Assembly: GCA_905371595.1 (NCBI GenBank)
Contig: CAJPLU010000009.1
Span: forward strand, 1 to 25,843
Origin: Candidatus Saccharimonadota bacterium
GTDB taxonomy: Bacteria > Patescibacteriota > Saccharimonadia > Saccharimonadales > Saccharimonadaceae
DNA: 25,843 nucleotides
Reading direction: 5' to 3'
The notes beneath the pieces were generated by a model. It had not been told where the DNA came from, searched no databases, and saw nothing but the letters and a program-made list of their open reading frames with translations. Position 1 is the stretch's first letter. Every line of letters starts with the position of its first letter. A program made the position numbers and the translations under genes. Below are positions 6,735 to 12,945 of this stretch, one piece after another.

Positions 6735-6763
6735 ATAATAGCACACTATTTATCGTATGTCAA
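6735..6763 (-). promoter_or_regulatory. Near-consensus promoter TTGACA-17-TATTAT
   Basis: On the minus strand TTGACA (6758-6763), 17-bp spacer ending in TGC, then TATTAT (6735-6740). This is among the strongest promoters in the window and drives the structured leader. Confidence 0.8.
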
Positions 6764-6854
6764 CACTATTTTATAATAATTATTAACAGATTAGCGTCTA
6801 GCCTGGCTAACCTATAGCCGTGCTTTGCGCAGTGTTATTTTCTAAGCGCGCCAT

Positions 6855-6862
6855 GCTATACT
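6855..6862 (+). promoter_or_regulatory. Extended -10 of pyrH, leaderless start
   Basis: TG-C-TATACT is followed by 6 bases and then the pyrH ATG. No Shine-Dalgarno exists, so the mRNA probably starts at the start codon. Confidence 0.65.
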
Positions 6863-6868
6863 AAGCTC

Positions 6869-7573
6869 ATGGCTAAACGCATTCTCCTCAAACTATCCGG
6901 CGAGCAGCTTCAGGGCGAGTTTGCTAGCGGTTTTGACCCCGCTCGCGCCCGTTGGATCGCCGAACAAATCAAACCAGCGCTAAAAACTGGCGCCGAGGTC
7001 GTCATCATGGTTGGCGGCGGCAACTACGTCCGCGGCAATCAGATCGTCGGCCACGGCATCCAGCCGGTCTCGGCCCACAATATCGGCATGCTCTCTACCC
7101 TGATGAACGCCATCGCTCTGGCTGATGTCTTCAACGACGCCAGTTTGCCGACCCGCGCCCTGTCCACCGTCGAAATCAACCAGTTTATCGACCAATACAC
7201 CTTTCGCCGGGCGCTCAGCCACATTCAAAAAGGCCGGGTTGTCATCGTTGCCTGCGGCACTGGCCGGCCATTTTTGACCACTGATACCGCCGCGCTCAAC
7301 TTAGCGTTAGAAATGCAATGCGATGTTGTGATTAAAACAACGAAAGTTGATGGCGTGTACGATAAAGATCCTGCCAAATTCCCTGATGCCACCAAATTTG
7401 ATCAGCTCAGCTATCACGAAGCTCTGACCAACCCTGACATCACCGTCATGGACAAAGCCGCCATCGGCCTGGCTATGGATGAACATATCCCAGTTATTAT
7501 CTGCGATTTACTCACCGACGGTAATATCGCCCGAGCTAGCAGCGGCCAGCCAGTCGGCACGCTGATTTCCTAG
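6869..7573 (+). CDS. pyrH: UMP kinase
   Basis: A 234-aa amino-acid-kinase-fold protein converting UMP to UDP with ATP. Motifs in order: KRILLKLSGE (N-terminal phosphate loop), VVIMVGGGNYVRG (glycine loop), STLMNAIALAD, CGTGRPFLTTDTAALNLALE (UMP binding), TTKVDGVYDKDP, and a C-terminal GLAMDEHIPVIICD. Length matches the family (about 240 aa). It is single, transcribed from a leaderless extended -10 and ended by the hairpin at 7620-7655. It feeds the CTP (pyrG) and dNTP (nrdAB) genes encoded downstream on the opposite strand. Confidence 0.96.
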   Translation: MAKRILLKLSGEQLQGEFASGFDPARARWIAEQIKPALKTGAEVVIMVGGGNYVRGNQIVGHGIQPVSAHNIGMLSTLMNAIALADVFNDASLPTRALSTVEINQFIDQYTFRRALSHIQKGRVVIVACGTGRPFLTTDTAALNLALEMQCDVVIKTTKVDGVYDKDPAKFPDATKFDQLSYHEALTNPDITVMDKAAIGLAMDEHIPVIICDLLTDGNIARASSGQPVGTLIS

Positions 7574-7619
7574 CTTATTAAGTATGACACGCCTCGTCCC
7601 GACACAAACTATTTACATG

Positions 7620-7655
7620 AAAATCCGCCGTATTTATCCGGCGGATATATTTTTC
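7620..7655. terminator. Bidirectional terminator between pyrH and mscL
   Basis: ATCCGCCG (7623-7630) pairs with CGGCGGAT (7639-7646) around an 8-nt loop. A-rich sequence lies before and T-rich sequence (ATATTTTT) after, serving the two convergent genes. Confidence 0.85.
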
Positions 7656-7664
7656 AAAGCCCAA

Positions 7665-8072
7665 TTAATCTTTTTTCTTATCTAATTTATCGAGCTTAAA
7701 CAGGTGCACGATTGCATACACCACAAAGGCCACCGCTAGCAGTGTAATCAGCGAACTGACAAACGCGCCGTAGAGAAATTCAGCTTTGCGACCAGCAATT
7801 TCGACGGTAAACGATGCCGCCTGCAAGCCTTTTTGCGAGCCGACAATCAGCTGTACTAGCGGATCAATAAACGCTGTCACCAGCTTCTTCACCGTATCGC
7901 CAGCTGCCGTACCGATCGCCAGACCAACCGCTAGGCCGACTATGCCCTGCTCGCGGATAAAATTAACGAAACCGCCCATGTGGGTGTCTTTAACTATTGT
8001 TTGCGCCAATTTTTTGTCGGCTAGCTTTTTGGCAGCTGATTTTTTGGCTTTTTTGACTGTTTCTGATGGCAT
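7665..8072 (-). CDS. mscL: Large-conductance mechanosensitive channel
   Basis: A 135-aa protein with a basic, Lys/Ala-rich N-terminal extension (about residues 1-30). The MscL core follows: GGFVNFIREQGIVGLAVGLA (start of TM1, about 33-55), TAAGDTVKKLVTAFIDPLV, an extracellular loop, TM2 (about 103-125, FVSSLITLLAVAFVVYAIVH) and a Lys/Asp-rich tail. MscL homopentamers open under membrane tension to release solutes in osmotic downshock. The N-terminal extension is longer than in E. coli MscL. The start has an AAAGGAGG ribosome site and a TATAAT box upstream (8094-8099). Convergent with pyrH. Confidence 0.88.
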   Translation of the reverse strand: MPSETVKKAKKSAAKKLADKKLAQTIVKDTHMGGFVNFIREQGIVGLAVGLAIGTAAGDTVKKLVTAFIDPLVQLIVGSQKGLQAASFTVEIAGRKAEFLYGAFVSSLITLLAVAFVVYAIVHLFKLDKLDKKKD

Positions 8073-8093
8073 TTAGCCTCCTTTAACTGTTTG

Positions 8094-8099
8094 ATTATA
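8094..8099 (-). promoter_or_regulatory. -10 box of mscL
   Basis: TATAAT on the minus strand, followed after about 14 nt by the AAAGGAGG ribosome site and the mscL ATG. It gives a short conventional leader, unlike the leaderless genes around it. Confidence 0.6.
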
Positions 8100-8159
8100 A
8101 CCTGGTTTCTTGTAATAAATCGCTCGTATTAGTTTATTCCGCAACCTTACATCGTAACC

Positions 8160-9800
8160 CTACAAGCGCTCTGGCGCCGCGATTCCCAAAATCGTCAGCC
8201 CCGCTTCCAATATATCAGCATACACCGCCACCAAACCAACACGGTGCGCTTCTTTGTCGCTGCCAACAACTTGGTTCTTCTCATAGTAGCGGTTGAATTC
8301 TTGTGCCAGCTCAAACAAATAGGCACAGATATGATGCGGCTCCAAACTTTCGGTAGCGCGGTTAACCGCCTCGGCGTATTCACTCATTTTCCTGACTAAC
8401 AGCCGATCTTCGTCGAACAATTCCGTCGGGAACGTGGCTGCTTGCTCAGATTTTGCCAAAATACCCCGCGCTCGAGCGTGCGCGTATTGCAGGTAGCTAC
8501 CGGTGTTACCTGTTAGACTGACCGCATCGTTGATATCAAATACCACGTCGCTACCGATTTTCACTTTCAAGAATTGATAGCGCAGCGCACCTGCCACCAC
8601 CGCGTCGGTCGGCTCGCCGCCAGCTTGGGTGATAGCTTTTTTGAACTCGTTAAACAACCAATCGATAGTAATCACCTCACCAGTACGCGAGCTCATCTTG
8701 CCGGTCGTTAATTTAACCAGGCCAGTCGCATAATTAAACAATTTGCCTTTCAATTCTGGAATCGCTAACTCACTAGCGGCGATCACCCCGCGGAAATACG
8801 CCGCCTGCTCTTCACCATTGACGGTAATCGATAGGTCTAGGTTTGGATAATCTTGATGTTTCAACTGAATCAGCCCCATATCGTGCGCGCCATACAGCCC
8901 GTTGCCGTGTGAACCGATGAACACATTATCAAACGCACCGTACTGGCTACCCTTGAAAATATACGCGCCATCCGACTTCGTAAAGACCTCTGGGGTTTTT
9001 GCTTTGATCAAGGCTTTGCCTGGCACTTCAGTCTCGCTCTCGACATAACGCCGTTCAATTGGCACATTACCTAGCCGCGCCACATTGGCGTCAATTTCAT
9101 CAAAGCTCCAGGCTTTACAAATCTCATACACCTGCTTGTACAGCGGATCATCCAGCACAAACGACTGCTTGGCCAATTCATCAATTTCCGCCCGCGCCTC
9201 TGGTGATTCCTTGGCTGCCCGTGCCCCTTCAACATACATACGGCTCATAAATTCGTTGCGCTTATCAGCCGTAATAGCGTCTAGTTTGCTGGCATCACCG
9301 TTAATCTCGCGAAGAATCGCCCACATGCTCTTGCCGACATGCGTGCCGACGTCGCCGTGGTAACTGACCCGGTGTACCGCCGCGCCGTCCACCGCCAGCA
9401 AATTCGCCATCGTGTCCGCCAAAATCGAGTTCAAAGCGTGGCCGATGTGCATGGCTTTAAACGGATTTGGGCAATTGGTTTCAATGACCACTGTTTTTCC
9501 TGAACGATTAGTCGCTGGCCGCACTTTCAGTGATTCCAGCACCGCTTGGTCGCTTAACGTCACGTTGATGAAGCCCGGTCCAGCCACGCTAACCTCGCTG
9601 AACTCCTGGCGACCGCGCAACTCTTCAGCAATCGCCTCAGCAATCTCGCGCGGGTTTTTACCCAGCGGCTTGGCTAATTGTAGCGCCGCATTGGTCGCAA
9701 AATCGCCAAACTTTGGGTCGGGGCGCGTTAACTGTACATCAACCTGCTGCTGGTACAGTTTGCCAATTATTTTCTTCAGTGTAATAACACAATCAATCAT
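8160..9800 (-). CDS. argS: Arginyl-tRNA synthetase
   Basis: A 546-aa class I synthetase charging tRNA-Arg. The start is set at the ATG 9798-9800 (MIDCVITLKKIIGKLYQQQV) because a TATAAT lies 7 bases upstream. The frame stays open for 77 more codons, but those overlap another small gene and do not resemble ArgRS. Domains: N-terminal Add1 domain (PKFGDFATNAALQLAKPLGK), HIGH motif as MHIGH in NPFKAMHIGHALNS (about 115-125), the catalytic core (GDVGTHVGK), a KMSKS-like GKMSSRTGE, and a C-terminal anticodon-binding helical domain with QYAHARARGIL and ELAQEFNRYYE. Length is typical. The preceding small acidic gene ends 28 bases upstream. Confidence 0.95.
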   Translation of the reverse strand: MIDCVITLKKIIGKLYQQQVDVQLTRPDPKFGDFATNAALQLAKPLGKNPREIAEAIAEELRGRQEFSEVSVAGPGFINVTLSDQAVLESLKVRPATNRSGKTVVIETNCPNPFKAMHIGHALNSILADTMANLLAVDGAAVHRVSYHGDVGTHVGKSMWAILREINGDASKLDAITADKRNEFMSRMYVEGARAAKESPEARAEIDELAKQSFVLDDPLYKQVYEICKAWSFDEIDANVARLGNVPIERRYVESETEVPGKALIKAKTPEVFTKSDGAYIFKGSQYGAFDNVFIGSHGNGLYGAHDMGLIQLKHQDYPNLDLSITVNGEEQAAYFRGVIAASELAIPELKGKLFNYATGLVKLTTGKMSSRTGEVITIDWLFNEFKKAITQAGGEPTDAVVAGALRYQFLKVKIGSDVVFDINDAVSLTGNTGSYLQYAHARARGILAKSEQAATFPTELFDEDRLLVRKMSEYAEAVNRATESLEPHHICAYLFELAQEFNRYYEKNQVVGSDKEAHRVGLVAVYADILEAGLTILGIAAPERL

Positions 9801-9807
9801 AGACCAT

Positions 9808-9813
9808 ATTATA
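9808..9813 (-). promoter_or_regulatory. -10 box of argS, leaderless start
   Basis: TATAAT on the minus strand, 7 bases before the argS ATG; no Shine-Dalgarno. This placement decides the argS start against the long upstream open frame. Confidence 0.65.
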
Positions 9814-9828
9814 ACACTTTTACTACAG

Positions 9829-9996
9829 TTAATCTTCCGTGCCGTCAAAATCTGGCTGGCGATACACCGACACCGGCGTAATATTACGAGCATGATCCGA
9901 TTGCAGCACCGCTCGCAACATCGCTGTATCGTCGCTGCTCTCGTTGTAAGCTGGCTCGAAATCTTCTTGTACTTTTTGTTTTTCTTCTTCTGCCAT
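9829..9996 (-). CDS. Small acidic protein, 55 aa, unknown
   Basis: An ATG at 9994-9996 lies exactly 6 bases after a TAATAT box with a perfect TTGACA 17 bp upstream. The product starts MAEEEKQKVQEDFEPAYN, continues ESSDDTAMLRAVLQSDHA and ends VSVYRQPDFDGTED. It is acidic, with no membrane segment, cysteine or known motif. The strong promoter, in-frame codons and tidy fit between pyrG and argS argue that it is a real gene. Its stop lies 28 bases before the argS ATG. I do not recognise a family. Confidence 0.7.
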   Translation of the reverse strand: MAEEEKQKVQEDFEPAYNESSDDTAMLRAVLQSDHARNITPVSVYRQPDFDGTED

Positions 9997-10002
9997 ATTC
10001 TC

Positions 10003-10031
10003 ATATTAGCATAAGTAGTATAATTTGTCAA
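10003..10031 (-). promoter_or_regulatory. Consensus promoter TTGACA-17-TAATAT, leaderless
   Basis: On the minus strand TTGACA (10026-10031), 17-bp spacer, TAATAT (10003-10008), then 6 bases to the ATG of the 55-aa gene. The TGA stop of pyrG is embedded in the -35 box. Confidence 0.85.
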
Positions 10032-11626
10032 GAGACAGCCGCTCTAATCAGTCCAGCAAACAGCGGATGCGGCCGCATTGGCCGCGAACGAAACTCGGGG
10101 TGCGCTTGCGTTGCGACAAAATAGCGGCAATTTGGCGCCTCGACAAATTCGACTAGCCGCCCGTCTGGCGACAAGCCCGACACCGCCACGCCGCCGCGGG
10201 CAATCTCATCTAGAAATTGCTGGTTTACCTCATATCGATGGCGGTGGCGCTCCTCGGTGTGATCCGACTGATATACCTTAGAAGCGAGCGACCCTTGCGT
10301 GAATACTGCCGGATAATTGCCCAGCCGCAACGTACCGCCAGTCGATTCTTTGCCCTCTTGGCCAGGCATAATATACACCACATCATGCGTCGTAGCATCG
10401 TCAAACTCCGTGCTGTTAGCATCGTCAAGCCCGGCTCGCCGCGCCGCCGCAATTACTGCTGTCTGCAAACCTAAGCAAATCCCCAAATATGGCACGTCGC
10501 GCTCAAGCGCATACTGCGCCGCCGCAATCTTGCCCTCAATCCCGCGCGGACCAAAGCCGCCTGGCACCAGCAGAGCATCAACCGTCTCGAAATCGCGCTC
10601 GGTAACTGTTTCGGCATTGAGCCACTTGATATGCAAACCAACATTTTCATGCCAAGCCGTACTCTTGAGCGCCTCGGTCACCGACAGATAGGTATCCTTG
10701 TTTTCCATATACTTAGCGACTAAACCGACAGTCACGATATCAGTTGGCTTTTTGCTTTGCAATTGAGTTAACGCTTGCCATTTCGCGAGATTCGGCTGAG
10801 CAAAATTACCAGTGAACTTATCGAGAATGGTCATCAATGGGCTAGCGGCTATCCGCTCGGGAATCATAAATACGGTATCGAGATTTGGCAGCATCAGCAC
10901 GCCCGGCAAGTCAACGCCACCGTACAAAGCAATTTTTTGAGCAACTGACTCAGGCGCTGGCTCGTCGCTGCGGACAACCACAATCTCTGGCACGATACCG
11001 AAACCGCGCAAATCGTTTAAGGCATTTTGCGCCGGCTTGCTCTTGAACTCTTTACTGGTATCAATAAACGGCACATAAACCACATGTGCGTATAAGCAGC
11101 GTTCCTTACCGATTTTGTGAGCAAATTCGCGGATCGCCTCGATGAAGCTTAACCCCTCGTAGTCGCCCACTGTGCCGCCAATTTCTACGATGTGCACATC
11201 GCTGCCTTCGCCAGCCGCAATAATTGACTCTTGAATGGCATGTGTTAAGTGCGGGATTAGCTGGACAGTTTTGCCGTGAAACTTACCGGCGCGTTCATCG
11301 GCAATCAGCTCTGATAATAAGCGTCCCGCCAGCGTGGCGTTTTTCTGCGTCAACTCTATATCTAGAAACCGTTCGTAATGCCCGAGGTCTAAGTCGGTTT
11401 CAGCGCCGTCGCGCGTCACGAAGCATTCGCCGTGCTCTGCCGGATTAAGCAAACCCGCATCCACATTGAGATACGGGTCGCATTTCTGAATTGACACTTT
11501 GATACCCTTGGCCTGGAGAACCGCGCCGATGCTCGCAGCGGTAATTCCCTTTCCTACCCCCGAGAGAACGCCGCCAGTTACGAAGATATATTTTGTCTGT
11601 TTGCCCATGTATGATTGATCTTTCAT
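10028..11626 (-). CDS. pyrG: CTP synthase
   Basis: A 532-aa enzyme making CTP from UTP, ATP and glutamine. The N-terminal synthetase domain begins KYIFVTGGVLSGVGKGITAA (P-loop), with KCDPYLNVDAGLLNPAEHGE, DLGHYERF and VEIGGTVGDYEGLSFIEAIR. The C-terminal class I glutaminase domain contains PGGFGPRG, the nucleophile Cys in GICLGLQTAV, and RHRYEVN (His/Glu). The start ATG (11624-11626) lies 8 bases after an extended -10 TATAAT; a second ATG six codons in (MGKQTKYIF) is the alternative. It belongs to a minus-strand nucleotide cluster behind nrdA-nrdB and may share a regulator with them. Confidence 0.96.
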   Translation of the reverse strand: MKDQSYMGKQTKYIFVTGGVLSGVGKGITAASIGAVLQAKGIKVSIQKCDPYLNVDAGLLNPAEHGECFVTRDGAETDLDLGHYERFLDIELTQKNATLAGRLLSELIADERAGKFHGKTVQLIPHLTHAIQESIIAAGEGSDVHIVEIGGTVGDYEGLSFIEAIREFAHKIGKERCLYAHVVYVPFIDTSKEFKSKPAQNALNDLRGFGIVPEIVVVRSDEPAPESVAQKIALYGGVDLPGVLMLPNLDTVFMIPERIAASPLMTILDKFTGNFAQPNLAKWQALTQLQSKKPTDIVTVGLVAKYMENKDTYLSVTEALKSTAWHENVGLHIKWLNAETVTERDFETVDALLVPGGFGPRGIEGKIAAAQYALERDVPYLGICLGLQTAVIAAARRAGLDDANSTEFDDATTHDVVYIMPGQEGKESTGGTLRLGNYPAVFTQGSLASKVYQSDHTEERHRHRYEVNQQFLDEIARGGVAVSGLSPDGRLVEFVEAPNCRYFVATQAHPEFRSRPMRPHPLFAGLIRAAVS

Positions 11627-11634
11627 GGGCCCTT

Positions 11635-11642
11635 ATTATAGC
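11635..11642 (-). promoter_or_regulatory. Extended -10 of pyrG
   Basis: TG-C-TATAAT on the minus strand, 8 bases before the ATG. The -35 position falls at about 11658-11663, inside the palindrome described next. Confidence 0.65.
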
Positions 11643-11657
11643 ATAACCGCTTAGAGT

Positions 11658-11673
11658 ACGCTATATGTAGCGT
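11658..11673. promoter_or_regulatory. NrdR-box-like 16-bp palindrome at the pyrG promoter
   Basis: ACGCTATATGTAGCGT is a palindrome with one mismatched pair. It fits the NrdR box (acaCwAtATaTwGtgt) at 13 of 16 positions. It shares the 12-mer ACGCTATATGTA with the minus strand of the palindrome upstream of nrdA. It overlaps the -35 region of pyrG, the right place for repression. Confidence 0.5.
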
Positions 11674-11675
11674 GT

Positions 11676-11849
11676 CTATTGGCAGCCCTCGCACATAGTT
11701 AGTGTTGCCGGATCAATTGGCGCTGATGGCAGGCCGTCAGCTTCAGCTTTTTGATCGGCTTCAGCTTGCGCTTTGGCTATCTCGCGTTCAATCGCCTCGA
11801 GTTTTTCCTCGAGCGTCATGTCGTCGTTAATTATCGCTGATGGATTCAT
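11676..11849 (-). CDS. 57-aa protein ending in CEGC; candidate detached NrdA redox tail
   Basis: An ATG at 11847-11849 has an AGGGGGAA ribosome site. The protein begins MNPSAIINDDMTLEEKLEAI, has a charged Ala-rich helix (EREIAKAQAEADQKAEA), then a flexible Pro-containing linker (GLPSAPIDPATL) and ends TMCEGCQ. In most class I ribonucleotide reductases a C-terminal CxxC-type pair on NrdA carries reducing power to the active site, often at the extreme end (for example CEACQ). The NrdA encoded here lacks one, and this gene follows nrdB by 64 bases. I infer a trans-acting redox tail; an unrelated thiol or metal-binding peptide is the alternative. It has its own promoter (11874-11901) besides possible readthrough. 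Confidence 0.75.
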   Translation of the reverse strand: MNPSAIINDDMTLEEKLEAIEREIAKAQAEADQKAEADGLPSAPIDPATLTMCEGCQ

Positions 11850-11873
11850 TATTTCCCCCTTTTGCTTATATTC

Positions 11874-11901
11874 ATTATAGGCTAATAAACTGCTTATTCA
11901 A
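11874..11901 (-). promoter_or_regulatory. Promoter of the 57-aa CxxC gene
   Basis: TTGAAT (11896-11901), 16-bp spacer, TATAAT (11874-11879) on the minus strand, just behind the nrdB stop. Confidence 0.6.
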
Positions 11902-11913
11902 TTACTAAAACTA

Positions 11914-12912
11914 CTACTTTACAGTGTTAACTTCATAATTAGTATTGGTGCTTTCAAAGAAATTGACTAATTCAAGCGTATCGTTGGCCGCCGCCATCCA
12001 CTTGGCTGGATTAGCTACATTGTATTCTTTCTCGAAGCCTAATTCTTCTAAACGGCGGTCGGTCATAAACTTGACATACTGGTTCACATAATCCGCATTC
12101 AAGCCCAAGATACCCTTTGGCAGCATGTCTTTGTTGTAAGCCTCTTCAAGCGCCACCGCCTGCAAAATCAGATCGCGAATCTCGTCGGCGAATTCTTGCG
12201 TCTGCAAATCTGGATTCTCGTCAAGAATTGTCAACAGCAAGTTAATGCCGAAAGTTAAATGCAGATTTTCATCCTTAGTAATCCAATCTAGCAAGCTGCC
12301 AACATTACGCAGCAAATTACGCCGGCGAAAACTCATGCCAACCATAAAACCGCTATAAAACCAAATGCCTTCGAGTACAATATTATAAGCCACCAGATTA
12401 CGCACAAAATCTTTTTTGCCCTCGGTAGTAGTAACATCCAGCTTATCATTCAGCATGCGTCCGACGTACTTGGTCTGAAAGTCAGATTTGTCTTTCAGGC
12501 TTTTCTTGCCGTAGCCTGCCGCGTAAATTTCTTGGCGGTCAAACGGAAACGTTTCGATAATGTATTCAAAGGTCATAAAGTGGTTAGCTTCTTCCCACAT
12601 CTGCTTCGACAGATATAAGTGCGCCTCGGCGGCATTGACGTACGGATAGATACCAAAAGCTAACGACTTATTGATAAGTAATTCGTTTGGGTTTAAGTAA
12701 CTAATCACCGTTTTCAGCGCATGTTTTTCGTCGTCGGTCAGTTTCTCAAACGCTGCCAGATCTTGCACTAGTTGTACTTCATTCGGGAACCAAGTGTTAG
12801 CAACTGCCTGATTATACAAATCCATTGCCCATTGGTAGCGTACTGGCTTGAGTTGCAAGCCGTCGCGCAGGCCTGATCCCAAAATACCTTGCGGTTGTGT
12901 TGTTTGCGTCAT
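11914..12912 (-). CDS. nrdB: Class Ic-type ribonucleotide reductase small subunit
   Basis: A 332-aa ferritin-like R2 protein generating the oxidant for NrdA. Metal ligands by alignment: Glu77 (NPNELL), Glu108 and His111 (WEEANH), Glu181 (LEGIWFYSGF), Glu215 and His218 (KDENLHL). The radical tyrosine, which lies four residues after the first His in E. coli (His118/Tyr122), is Phe115 here. The first ligand is Glu instead of Asp. Both are features of class Ic R2 such as Chlamydia trachomatis (Glu89, Phe127), which uses a Mn/Fe centre without a tyrosyl radical. The C-terminus (NFFESTNTNYEVNT) keeps a Tyr for radical transfer. A strong AAGGAGG precedes the ATG; the gap to nrdA is 33 bases. The cofactor is inferred. 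Confidence 0.95.
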   Translation of the reverse strand: MTQTTQPQGILGSGLRDGLQLKPVRYQWAMDLYNQAVANTWFPNEVQLVQDLAAFEKLTDDEKHALKTVISYLNPNELLINKSLAFGIYPYVNAAEAHLYLSKQMWEEANHFMTFEYIIETFPFDRQEIYAAGYGKKSLKDKSDFQTKYVGRMLNDKLDVTTTEGKKDFVRNLVAYNIVLEGIWFYSGFMVGMSFRRRNLLRNVGSLLDWITKDENLHLTFGINLLLTILDENPDLQTQEFADEIRDLILQAVALEEAYNKDMLPKGILGLNADYVNQYVKFMTDRRLEELGFEKEYNVANPAKWMAAANDTLELVNFFESTNTNYEVNTVK

Positions 12913-12945
12913 ATTTCCTCCTTATTATTGTGATTTTAGCAACGT

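Noticed and set aside
9801..10031. 77-codon in-frame extension upstream of argS
   Set aside because: It overlaps the 55-aa gene, has low-complexity Lys/Arg/Cys content unlike ArgRS, and the TATAAT box lies inside it, 7 bases before the better ATG.
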